From positions 744,001-808,000 of the forward strand of contig NZ_JAFMSX010000001.1 in NCBI RefSeq assembly GCF_017916425.1: a stretch of DNA of 64,000 bases, given 5' to 3'. Under the pieces are notes generated by a model. That model worked only from the letters and a program-made list of their open reading frames with translations, was not told where the DNA came from and searched no databases. The translations under genes and the position numbers were made by a program. Numbering within the stretch: position 1 is the stretch's first letter; each line of letters begins with the position of its first letter. Shown here piece by piece: positions 45,425 to 54,100 of the stretch. The stretch is from Nocardioides sp. SYSU D00065. GTDB lineage: Bacteria; Actinomycetota; Actinomycetes; Propionibacteriales; Nocardioidaceae.

Positions 45425-45474
45425 CCCGGCTCAGCCACCGCCCCGGCTCAACCCGCCCGGGCCGAAGCGACCGG

Positions 45475-46893
45475 TCAGAAGTCCCGCAGCCGGGCCCCGA
45501 TCTCGGCGGCGACCGCGAGGGCGAGGTCGCGCGCGGACTCCCCCTCGACCTCGGGCACCACGTGCTGCACGGTCCCGTCGGCGAGCAGGTCGGTGGCACG
45601 CACGCGCTGACGCTCCGCCATCTCGGCCGCGTGGTCGATGTCGCCGTGGACGATGATGCTGGCGCCCTCCGGCGGGAGCGGGGAGAGCCAGGCGTGCTCG
45701 GTGGCGATGACGGTGCGGGCCGGGAGGAAGGCCAGCGCCCCTCCCCCGCACCCCTGGCCGAGGATCACCGACACGGTCGGGACGGTCATCGTCGTCAGCG
45801 TGGCGATGCACCGCGCGATCTCGCCGGCGATCGCGCGTTCCTCCGCCGCGGGGGACAGCTCGGCGCCGGGGGTGTCGATGACGGTGACCAGCGGCAACCC
45901 GAGCTCGTCGGCGAGCCGCATGCCCCGGCGCGCCTCCCGCAGCGCGCCCGGACCCATGGCGTGGCCGGGAGTCTGGCGCGAGCGGTCCTGGCCGATCACG
46001 ACGCAGGGCTGGTCGTCGAGGCGGGTCAGCGCGACCAGCACGGTGGAGTCCCGCTCGCCCTCGTCGGTGCCGCGCAGTTGCAGGGTCCCGGTCGCGCCGT
46101 GGGCCAGCAGGTCGCGCACCCCCGCCCGGTCCGTACGGCGGGTGCGTCCCACGCTGTCCCAGGCGGCGTGGTCGCCGATCGGCCGCGGCTCACGCGCGGG
46201 CAGGCGGCCCGGCCCGGCGGGGTCGACGAGCACGGCCAGGGCGAGGTCGACCATCGCGGGCAGGTCCTCGGCGGCGACGACGCCGTCGATGACCCCGGCG
46301 GCCGCGAGGTTCTCCGCGACCTGGACGCCGGGCCGGAACGGTCGGCCGTGCAGGCCTTCGTAGACCTTCGGGCCGAGGAAGCCCACCAGCGCACCCGGCT
46401 CCGCGACCGTGACGTGGCCCAGCGAGCCCCATGAGGCGTACACGCCGCCGGTGGTGGGGTGGCGCAGGTGGACGAGGTACGGCAGGCCCGCGGCGCGGTG
46501 GTCCATCAGGGCCCGCGAGATCTCGACCATCCGGACGAAGGCGGGCGTGCCCTCCTGCATCCGGGTGCCACCCGAGGCCGTGCTGGCCAGCAGCGGCAGG
46601 CCCTCCGCGGTCGCGCGCCGCACGGCGGCGGTGATCCGGTCGGCGGCGGCCCGGCCGATCGACCCGGCGAGGAAGCGGAACTCGTTGACCACCACGGCCA
46701 CCGGTCGCCCGCGCACCTCCCCGCGCCCGGTCAGCACGGACTCGTCGGTGCCGGCCTTCTCGGCGGCGGCCGTCAGCACGGCGCGGTAGTCGTCGTCGAC
46801 CCCGGAGAGGTCCACCGGGGTGTCCCAGGACGTGAAGGTGCCCTCGTCGAGGACGAGGTCGAGCAGCTCGTGCGCGGTCCAGCGACGCGTCAC
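45475..46893 (-). CDS. Carboxyl transferase domain protein (acyl-CoA carboxylase beta/alpha type)
   Basis: 472 residues with two crotonase-like halves: an AccD-type half (about 1-230; SGGTRMQEG, ATTGGVYASWGSLGH) and an AccA-type half (about 240-472; VTVIDTPGAELSPAAEERAIAGEIARCI, SVILGQGCGGGALAFLPA). Enzymes of this shape move a carboxyl group between biotin and acyl-CoA; the same fold is used by malonate decarboxylase subunits. No biotin carrier or biotin carboxylase gene is beside it. It starts at GTG 46893, overlapping the CoA-transferase stop (GTGA), so the two are coupled. Confidence 0.88.
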   Translation of the reverse strand: MTRRWTAHELLDLVLDEGTFTSWDTPVDLSGVDDDYRAVLTAAAEKAGTDESVLTGRGEVRGRPVAVVVNEFRFLAGSIGRAAADRITAAVRRATAEGLPLLASTASGGTRMQEGTPAFVRMVEISRALMDHRAAGLPYLVHLRHPTTGGVYASWGSLGHVTVAEPGALVGFLGPKVYEGLHGRPFRPGVQVAENLAAAGVIDGVVAAEDLPAMVDLALAVLVDPAGPGRLPAREPRPIGDHAAWDSVGRTRRTDRAGVRDLLAHGATGTLQLRGTDEGERDSTVLVALTRLDDQPCVVIGQDRSRQTPGHAMGPGALREARRGMRLADELGLPLVTVIDTPGAELSPAAEERAIAGEIARCIATLTTMTVPTVSVILGQGCGGGALAFLPARTVIATEHAWLSPLPPEGASIIVHGDIDHAAEMAERQRVRATDLLADGTVQHVVPEVEGESARDLALAVAAEIGARLRDF

Positions 46894-48065
46894 GAGCCGC
46901 CCCCGCCGATCCACGTGCGGATCTCGTCGGCGTGCTGGTCGAGCAGCGGCGGCGCGACGTGGTCGCGTCGGGTGACCTCGGTCCCCTCGGCGTCGAAGAA
47001 CCGCAGCGGTGGGCCGGGCAGCGTGAGCCGCCCGAGGCTGGCGTGCTCGACGTCGACGAGCAGACCCTGGCTGGCGACCTGGTCCCACTCGTAGACCTCG
47101 TCGAGGGTGCGCACCTTGCCGGCGGGCACGCCGACCTCAGCCAGCCGGGCCAGCAGCGGCTCGGCGTCCCAGTCGGCGAAGGCCTGCTCCACCACCTCGA
47201 TCACCCGCTCCCGGTTGGCGACGCGCTCGCCGTTGGTGGCGAGCCCGTCGGCGTCGGGGTCGAGCCCGAAGCCCTCGCAGAACCGCTTCCACAGCCCCTC
47301 GCTGCCGAGCGCGATCTGCACGGCGCCGTCGCGGCAGTGGAACAGCCCGTAGGGCGCGATGGAGGGGTGGTGGTTGCCCTGCGCGCGGCCGACCTCGCCC
47401 GCGACGGTCCAGCGGGTGCCCTGGAACGCGTGCACCCCGACCACCGAGGCCAGCAGCGACGTGCGCACGACGGCGCCCTTGCCGGTGGTGGCCCGCTCGT
47501 GCAGCGCGGCGAGCACGCCGTACGCGCCGTACATCCCCGACAGCAGGTCCGCGATGGGTACGCCGACGCGCTGCGGGTCGTCGGGTCCGGAGCCCGTCAG
47601 CGACATCAGGCCCGCCTCGCCCTGCGCGATCTGGTCGTAGCCGGCGCGCCCGCCCTCCGGGCCGTCGTGGCCGAAGCCGGTGATGGAGAGGACGACGAGC
47701 CGCGGGTTGCGGCGCATCAGCTCCTCGATGCCCAGTCCGAGCCGCTCGAGCACGCCGGTGCGGAAGTTCTCCACCAGCACGTCGGCGCGCTCGACGAGGC
47801 CGAGGAGGACGTCCCGATCGACGTCGTCCTTGAGGTCGAGGGCGATGGACTCCTTGTTGCGGTTGGTGCACAGGAAGTACGTCGACTGCCGGGCGTCGGG
47901 CTCGCCGACGAACGGCGGACCCCAGCCGCGGGTGTCGTCGCCGCTGCCGGGCGCCTCCACCTTGATGACGCGAGCGCCGAGGTCGCCCAGCATCTGGGTG
48001 GCGTGCGGCCCGGCCAGGGCCCGGGTGAGATCGACGACGAGGAGGTCGGAGAGGGGTCCGGTCAT
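46890..48065 (-). CDS. Family III CoA-transferase (CaiB/BaiF type)
   Basis: 391 residues. LSDLLVVDLTRALAGPHATQMLGDLGARVIKVE with the catalytic-type Asp further on (AGYDQIAQGEAG, Asp near 158 as in CaiB-type enzymes), and NRNKESIALDLK are hallmarks of the family. They transfer CoA between organic acids. The neighbouring SLC13-type carrier and carboxyl transferase suggest a dicarboxylic acid substrate such as malonate or a succinate analogue; the exact acid is unknown. Start at ATG 48065; an ATG at 48077 is an alternative. Confidence 0.92.
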   Translation of the reverse strand: MTGPLSDLLVVDLTRALAGPHATQMLGDLGARVIKVEAPGSGDDTRGWGPPFVGEPDARQSTYFLCTNRNKESIALDLKDDVDRDVLLGLVERADVLVENFRTGVLERLGLGIEELMRRNPRLVVLSITGFGHDGPEGGRAGYDQIAQGEAGLMSLTGSGPDDPQRVGVPIADLLSGMYGAYGVLAALHERATTGKGAVVRTSLLASVVGVHAFQGTRWTVAGEVGRAQGNHHPSIAPYGLFHCRDGAVQIALGSEGLWKRFCEGFGLDPDADGLATNGERVANRERVIEVVEQAFADWDAEPLLARLAEVGVPAGKVRTLDEVYEWDQVASQGLLVDVEHASLGRLTLPGPPLRFFDAEGTEVTRRDHVAPPLLDQHADEIRTWIGGGGS

Positions 48066-48070
48066 GGCGG

Positions 48071-49441
48071 TCACCATCCAGGGAGGACGAGGGCTGCCCA
48101 CACGAGCAGCGGGCCGACGAGGGTCACGATCACGGCGTAGGTGAGGATCTGCTTGTAGTAGACCGGCTCCTCGATCGTGTCCGGCTTGTTGGCGAGCATC
48201 AGGGCTCCGTTGGTGGAGAACGGGCTGACGTCCACGATGGTCGAGGCCACTGCCAGGGCCGCCACGAACATGGCCGCGTTGATGCCGCCGTCCTGGATGA
48301 GCGGCACGGCGATCGGGATGATGACCGGCAGCAGCGCCGTCGACGAGGCGAAGGCGGAGACCACGCCGCCGACGTAGCAGAGCACGAGCGCGCCGATCGC
48401 GGCCGCACCGAGGCCGGCGGCCCAGGTGCCGACGAACTGCGGCGACCCGGCGGTGGTGAGGATGGTGGCGTAGGTGCTGACGCCGGCAACCAGCAGGACC
48501 GTGGGCCACGCGATCTGCTTGACGGCATCCTTGTGCTCGTTGGGGGCCAGCATCGCCAGGATGACGGCGGCGGTGATCGCCACGAAGCCGATGTTCTTCT
48601 CGAAGGCGAGCGCGACGACGGCGACGCCGATGAAGGCGAGCAGGGTCAGCACCTGGTCGCGCCGGACGCCCTGGGCCTGGGTGCCGGTGGGAGCGCTGGC
48701 GCCCATGCCGCGCGCCGAGACGGTGGCACCGCCGCGGTGCAGGTCCTCGGAGAGGGTGTCGTCGTCGCTCGGGTCGATCCGCATCGTCATCAGCCGGCGG
48801 CCGCCGAGCGCCACGAACAAGATGGCGGCCATCACCGTGTTGACGACCAGGCTGGCGAGGAACACCGTGATCTCGCTCGAGGGCAGCCCCGCGTCCTCCA
48901 TCACCGAGTTGGTGATGACGCCGTAGATGCTGATCGGCGAGAAGCCACCGGCCTGGGCGCCGTGGACGACGAACATGCCCATCATCAGCGGGCTGATGCC
49001 GTAACGGCCCGCGAAGCCCAGGGCGATCGGGCCGATGATCGCGCACGCCGCTGGGCTGACGGCGCCGATGCCCGTCAGGACGGCGGTGACCGCGAACATC
49101 ACCCACGGGATGAGCGCCACCCGGCCGCCGACGGCGCGCACCGCCGTACGCACGATGAGGTCGACCGTGCCGTTGTTGCGCGCGATCGCGAACAGGTACG
49201 TGACGCCGATCAGGGTGAGGATGAGGTCGCCGCTGACGCCGGCGAGGATCTCCTTCTCGTCGAGGTCGAGGGCGTACATCCCCACGAACCACGCGGCGAC
49301 GTAGGCCAGCGCTCCCATGTTGATCGGCAGCACCGTGCCGACGACGAACAAGGCGACCAGTGCGATGATCGCGACCCACTCCGCACCCATGTGCAACCTC
49401 CGGATTCGAGCCGCCCGCGGGTCGGGGGTGACCTCGGTCAC
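48071..49441 (-). CDS. SLC13-type dicarboxylate carrier (MatC-like)
   Basis: 456 residues with about eleven membrane segments. The N-terminal half (LTLIGVTYLFAIARNNGTVDLIVRTAVRAVGGRVALIPWVMFAVTAVLTGIGAVSPAACAIIGPIALGFAGRY, then GAQAGGFSPISIYG) resembles the malonate/dicarboxylate carrier MatC. The C-terminal half carries the second inverted-repeat set (ASSTALLPVIIPIAVPL, VDVSPFSTNGALML). A soluble loop near 210-245 separates the halves. Probable uptake system for the acid handled by the next two genes. Confidence 0.87.
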   Translation of the reverse strand: MTEVTPDPRAARIRRLHMGAEWVAIIALVALFVVGTVLPINMGALAYVAAWFVGMYALDLDEKEILAGVSGDLILTLIGVTYLFAIARNNGTVDLIVRTAVRAVGGRVALIPWVMFAVTAVLTGIGAVSPAACAIIGPIALGFAGRYGISPLMMGMFVVHGAQAGGFSPISIYGVITNSVMEDAGLPSSEITVFLASLVVNTVMAAILFVALGGRRLMTMRIDPSDDDTLSEDLHRGGATVSARGMGASAPTGTQAQGVRRDQVLTLLAFIGVAVVALAFEKNIGFVAITAAVILAMLAPNEHKDAVKQIAWPTVLLVAGVSTYATILTTAGSPQFVGTWAAGLGAAAIGALVLCYVGGVVSAFASSTALLPVIIPIAVPLIQDGGINAAMFVAALAVASTIVDVSPFSTNGALMLANKPDTIEEPVYYKQILTYAVIVTLVGPLLVWAALVLPGW

Positions 49442-49457
49442 GGTGCTGGCTCAGTGG

Positions 49458-49493
49458 CCTAGCCAATAGGACAATGAGCCGAACGTCAATAGG
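49458..49493. promoter_or_regulatory. Repeated CAATAGG motifs in the divergent promoter region
   Basis: CAATAGG occurs at 49464-49470 and 49487-49493, 23 bases apart (about two helical turns), and CCTA/TAGG form a small inverted repeat at 49458-49470. The 60-base gap between the MatC-like gene and the divergent FadR-type gene is the natural operator site. Whether that regulator binds it is inferred. Confidence 0.35.
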
Positions 49494-49501
49494 GTGGTCG
49501 C

Positions 49502-50203
49502 ATGTCCGAGTCCTTCCCTCCGAGACTGCTGCGCACCCGGCTCTACGAGCAGGTGGCCGGGCAGATCTCCGCCTGGATCGGCGACAACGGGCTCGCGGCC
49601 GGGGACCGGCTGCCGCCCGAGCGCGAGCTCGCGCAACGCCTCGGCGTCAGCCGGGCCACGCTCAGCCAGGCGCTGGTCGCCCTCGAGGTCGTCGGGGTCG
49701 TCGAGGTACGCCACGGGGACGGCACGGTCGTCACCGCCCGCCACCAGACCGCGACCCGCATCGTCGAGGCCATCCGCGACCACGCCGACCGGCTGCCGGA
49801 GATCATCGACACCCGCGACGCCCTCGAGACGAAGATCGCCGCCCTTGCCGCGACCCGCCGCACCGACGACGACCTCGCCCGCATCGACGATGCACTGGCC
49901 TTCATGCAGGCCGACATCGAGGCCGGGGGGCGGGGCGTCGAGGGCGACGAGCGCTTCCACGGCGCCGTCACCGCGGCCTCGCACTCGCTGCTGCTGGCCC
50001 GGCTGATGGACGAGATCGCCGACCTCATCCGCGAGACCCGCCTCGAGTCGCTGGGCCAGCCCGGCCGGCCACAGGACTCGCTCGCCGGCCATCGGGCCGT
50101 CGCCGAGGCGATCCGCGCCGGCGACCCCGAAGCCGCCGCGGCCGCGATGCACGCCCACGTCACCATGGTCAGCGACGTGGCCCTCCTGCGCGAGCAGCCG
50201 TGA
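49502..50203 (+). CDS. FadR/GntR-family transcriptional regulator
   Basis: 233 residues. The winged helix (about 10-75; YEQVAGQISAWIGDNGLAAGDRLPPERELAQRLGVSRATLSQALVALEVVGVVEVRHGDGTVV) is followed by a six-helix FCD ligand domain (about 95-225) with conserved polar residues (His for metal, DERFHGAV, HxAVAEAIRAGD, HVTMV). The FCD domain often binds an organic acid. Divergent from the MatC-like gene across 60 bases, so it probably controls that cluster in response to the transported acid. Its stop overlaps the TauE/SafE start. Confidence 0.92.
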   Translation: MSESFPPRLLRTRLYEQVAGQISAWIGDNGLAAGDRLPPERELAQRLGVSRATLSQALVALEVVGVVEVRHGDGTVVTARHQTATRIVEAIRDHADRLPEIIDTRDALETKIAALAATRRTDDDLARIDDALAFMQADIEAGGRGVEGDERFHGAVTAASHSLLLARLMDEIADLIRETRLESLGQPGRPQDSLAGHRAVAEAIRAGDPEAAAAAMHAHVTMVSDVALLREQP

Positions 50204-50970
50204 CGGCGACCGAGGCGCTGCTGGTGCTGGCCACCGGCCTCGGCGCCGGCGTGCTGTCCTCCACGGTTGGGGTCGCCTCCCTGCTGAGCTTCCCGGTCCT
50301 GGTCGGGCTCGGTCTGCCACCGGTGGTCGCGAACGTCTCGAACACCCTCGGCCTCATCCCCGCCGGCCTCGGCGGCGTCGTCGGCTACCGCCGCGAGGTC
50401 CGCGAGGCCGGTCGCGTCGCACGGGTCATCGTGGCCGTGTGCGCGGTCGGCGCGCTCGCGGGTGCCGCGCTGCTGCTGGGACTGCCGGCGGGCGTCTTCG
50501 AGGCGGTCGTGCCGTTCCTCATCCTGTTCACCTGCCTCCTCGTCGGGGCGCAGCCACGCATCTCCGCCTGGCTGCGCGCCCGGCACGAGGAGCAGCACGG
50601 CGCGCAGCGCGCCGAGCGGCGGCACATGTCGCCGGCGACCACTGGCTTCGCGACGCTCACCGGCGTCTACGGCGGCTACTTCGGGGCCGGTGCGGGCGTG
50701 ATGATGGTGGCGGTGCTCGGGCTCGGCACCGACCTCGAGCTGCGGGTGGTCAACGGCCTCAAGACGCTGGCGCTCATGGTCGGCAACGTCGTGGCCGGCC
50801 TGGTGTTCGTCGTGGTCGCCGACCCGCGGTGGGACGTGGCGGGAGTGCTCGCGGCCGGCTCGCTCGTCGGCGGGTACGTCGGGGCCCGCATCGGCCGCAA
50901 GCTGCCCGATGCGGTGTTCCGCTGGGCCGTCGTGGCGGCCGGCGTGGTCGCGGCCGTCCTGCTGTTCTGA
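50200..50970 (+). CDS. TauE/SafE family permease
   Basis: 256 residues with about eight membrane segments. LATGLGAGVLSSTVGVASLLSFPVLVGLGLPPVVANVSNTLGLIPAGLGGVVGYRREV and LTGVYGGYFGAGAGVMMVAVLGL are the two TauE/SafE repeats. The family exports or imports sulfite, sulfoacetate or other small anions; the substrate here is unknown. GTG 50200 overlaps the regulator stop (GTGA), so it is co-expressed with it. Confidence 0.92.
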   Translation: MTATEALLVLATGLGAGVLSSTVGVASLLSFPVLVGLGLPPVVANVSNTLGLIPAGLGGVVGYRREVREAGRVARVIVAVCAVGALAGAALLLGLPAGVFEAVVPFLILFTCLLVGAQPRISAWLRARHEEQHGAQRAERRHMSPATTGFATLTGVYGGYFGAGAGVMMVAVLGLGTDLELRVVNGLKTLALMVGNVVAGLVFVVVADPRWDVAGVLAAGSLVGGYVGARIGRKLPDAVFRWAVVAAGVVAAVLLF

Positions 50971-51060
50971 TCCCCGGCCGGCCGCCGTCGCGCGCCGGCC
51001 CGAGCGTGTGGTCGCGGGCGACGTCGCCTGGGGGCTTCATCACGGTACGTCGCCGAACAG

Positions 51061-51094
51061 GCACTTCCCCGGGTGAGTTCACCTGGGGAAGTGC
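51061..51094. terminator. Bidirectional hairpin between converging genes
   Basis: GCACTTCCCCGGGTGA pairs with TCACCTGGGGAAGTGC around a two-base loop, with one mismatch. It lies about 90 bases past the TauE/SafE stop and 70 before the GDH stop, in a 194-base gap between convergent genes, so it can end both transcripts. Confidence 0.7.
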
Positions 51095-51164
51095 ACCACT
51101 CGCCTACATACCTTGATGGACAGGCAGCACGGCCGCGCGGGCCCCGCACGAAGCGCGGCCCCGG

Positions 51165-54100
51165 TCAGGGGGTGCTGAGCAGGCCGCGGACCACGCGCAG
51201 GCCCACCGAGAGCCGGGCCAGCTCGGCGGTCTCCTCGCGGCAGATCTCCTCCAGCGTGGCGGCAGAGCGACCGATCAGCTCCTCGTCGGCGTTCTCCCAC
51301 TCCGCCACGCGAGCCGGGGCGGAGTCGTCGGGACTGGTCGAGACCAGGACCTGGGCCGTCAGCTGCTGGTGCACGCCGTAGAGGTCGTCGCGCACCGCGG
51401 CGCGCGCCATCGTCTGCCAGCGGTCGTCGCGCGGCAGCGCGAAGATCCGCTCGACCAGCGCCGGCAGCCCGAGCCGCTCCCCCAGCGCGAAGTGGACGCG
51501 CGCCACCTCGGCGGGGTCGAGGTCGAGCCGGTCCGCGGTCTCCACGATGCCGAGCAGGGCGTACGCCGGCGCCAGCACCGCCACCCGTGACGCGAGGTCC
51601 TCGGGCACGCTGTGGTCGGTCAGCCGCTTCAGGCGCGCGCGGTAGCCGTCGAGCTCGCGCCCGCTCATGATGCCGGGCAGCTGGGCCATCACGGCCTGCA
51701 CCCGGCCGCGGAAGAACTCCACGGTGGCGATCGAGTCGAGCGGGGGCCGGCGGTTGGTGACCAGCCACCGGGAGGCGCGCTCGACCAGCGTGCGCATCTC
51801 GATCCGCATCCGGGTCTGCCGCTCGGCGGGCACCTGGTTGTCCAGCCGCGCGACCTCCTCCCGCAGCGGCAGCGAGCCGAAGATCTCGCGCGCCACGAAG
51901 TTGGCGCGCGTGAGGTCGGCCGCGCTCGCACCCGTCTCGCCCTGCAGCCGCGGCCAGAACGTCATGCCGGCGCCGTTGACGAGGTCGTTGACGACCTGGG
52001 TCACGATGATCTGCCGGCGCAGCGGGTGGTCCTCGATGGCCGCCTCGAGGTCCGGCTTCATCCGGCTCGGGAAGTAGGCCAGCAGGTCCTCGCGCAGGTA
52101 GGGGTCGTCGGGCAGGTCGGACCCGATCAGCTCGTCGGCCAGCACGATCTTGGTCCAGGCGAGCAGCACCGAGAGCTCGGGCGCCGACAGCGCCTGGCGC
52201 CGCTCGAGCCGGCGCTTGACCTGGCGCGTCGAGGGCAGCCCCTCGAGCTCGCGGTTGAGCACGCCGCGCCGCTCCAGGGCCCGCATCCAGTCCTCGTGGA
52301 CGTGGAGCAGCGAGGGGGCGTGGGCTTCGGCGTTGGCCAGCGCGAGGTTCTGCTCGTAGTTGTCGCGCAGCACCAGCGCCGCGACCTCGTCGGTCATCTC
52401 CGCGAGCAGCGCGTTGCGCGCCGGCTCGTCCATGTCGCCGTTGCGGACGACCCGGTCGAGCAGGATCTTGATGTTGACCTCGTGGTCGGAGGTGTCGACG
52501 CCGGCGGAGTTGTCGATGAAGTCGGTGTTCATCCGCCCGCCCTCGCCGTTGGCCCCGAGGCGCGCGTACTCCACCCGGCCGAGCTGGGTGAAGCCGAGGT
52601 TGCCGCCCTCGCCGACGCACCGGGCGCGCAGGTCCTTGCCGTTGACGCGGATCGCGTCGTTGGCCTTGTCCCCCGCGTCGGCGTCGGTCTCCTCCGAGGA
52701 CTTCACGTAGGTGCCGATGCCGCCGTTCCACAGCAGGTCGACCGGCGCGAGCAGGATCGCCTTCATCAGCTCGGCGGGCGTCAGCGCGGTGACACCCTCG
52801 GCCAGTCCCAGCGCCTCGCGCACCTGCGGGGAGACGGGGATCGACTTGGCCGAGCGCGGCCAGACGCCACCTCCCTCGGAGATGAGCGAGGTGTCGTAGT
52901 CCTTCCAGCTCGAGCGCGGCAGGTCGAAGAGCCGGCGGCGCTCGTCGTACGACGTCGCCGCGTCGGGCGCGGGGTCGAGGAAGATGTGGCGGTGGTCGAA
53001 CGCGGCGACCAGCCGGATGTGCTCGGAGCACAGCATGCCGTTGCCGAACACGTCGCCTGACATGTCGCCGATCCCGACCGCGGTGAAGTCCTCGGCCTGG
53101 CAGTCGACCCCCATCTCGCGGAAGTGGCGCTGCACCGAGACCCAGGCACCGCGGGCGGTGATGCCCATCGCCTTGTGGTCGTAGCCCACGGAGCCGCCGG
53201 AGGCGAACGCGTCGCCGAGCCAGAAGCCGTAGTCCTTGGCCACGCCGTTGGCGATGTCGGAGAACGTGGCGGTGCCCTTGTCTGCGGCCACGACGAGGTA
53301 GGAGTCGTCGCCGTCGTGACGCACGACCTCGCGCGGCGGCACGGTGTCGCCGTCGACGAGGTTGTCGGTGATGTCGAGCAGCCCCGAGATGAAGGTCTTG
53401 TAGCAGGCCACGCCCTCGGCGAGCCAGGCGTCGCGGTCGGAGGCGTCGGGCAGCTGCTTGCAGAAGAACGCGCCCTTCGCGCCGACCGGCACGATGACGG
53501 TGTTCTTCACCATCTGCGCCTTGACCAGGCCCAGCACCTCGGTGCGGAAGTCGTCGCGCCGGTCCGACCAGCGCAGCCCGCCGCGGGCGACGGCGCCGAA
53601 GCGCAGGTGCGAGCCCTCGACCCGGGGGCTGTAGACGAAGATCTCGTAGCGCGGGCGCGGCTCGGGGAGGTCGGGGATCGCCGACGGCTCGAGCTTGAAG
53701 GAGATGTAGGGGTGCAGCGCGCCGTCCGCGGTGTGCTGGAAGAAGTTCGTGCGCAGCGTCGCCCGCACCAGCGTCCGGTAGGAGCGCAGGATGCGGTCGT
53801 GGTCGAGGCTGACGACCTCGTCGAGGGCCTTGGCCAGGCGCTCCTCGACGGCCTCGACCTTGCTCACCCGCGCCTCGGCGTCGTGCGCGAGGTCCCGGTC
53901 GCCGCGGCCCGGGTCGAAGCGCGACTCGAAGAGCTCGACCAGCAGGCGGGTGATGTCGACGTTGCTGCGCAGCGCCTCCTGGATGTAGTCCAGCGCGAAG
54001 GGCGAGCCGCCTTGCTTGAGGTACTTGGCGTAGGCGCGCAGCACGGTGGCCTGGCGCCAGGTGAGGCCGGCGGCCAGGACGAGCTGGTTGAAGCCGTCGA

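Larger units (their letters stand above)
45108..45474. other. Non-coding region between two convergent genes
   Basis: 367 bases between the Ku stop and the carboxyl transferase stop. It contains four 50-bp palindromic repeats, a weaker palindrome with TGGTGCGC and GCGCACCA ends between copies 1 and 2, and a short GCTCAGCCACCGCCCCG repeat near 45412-45450. I see no gene and no tRNA. The palindromes could terminate both genes. Confidence 0.85.
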
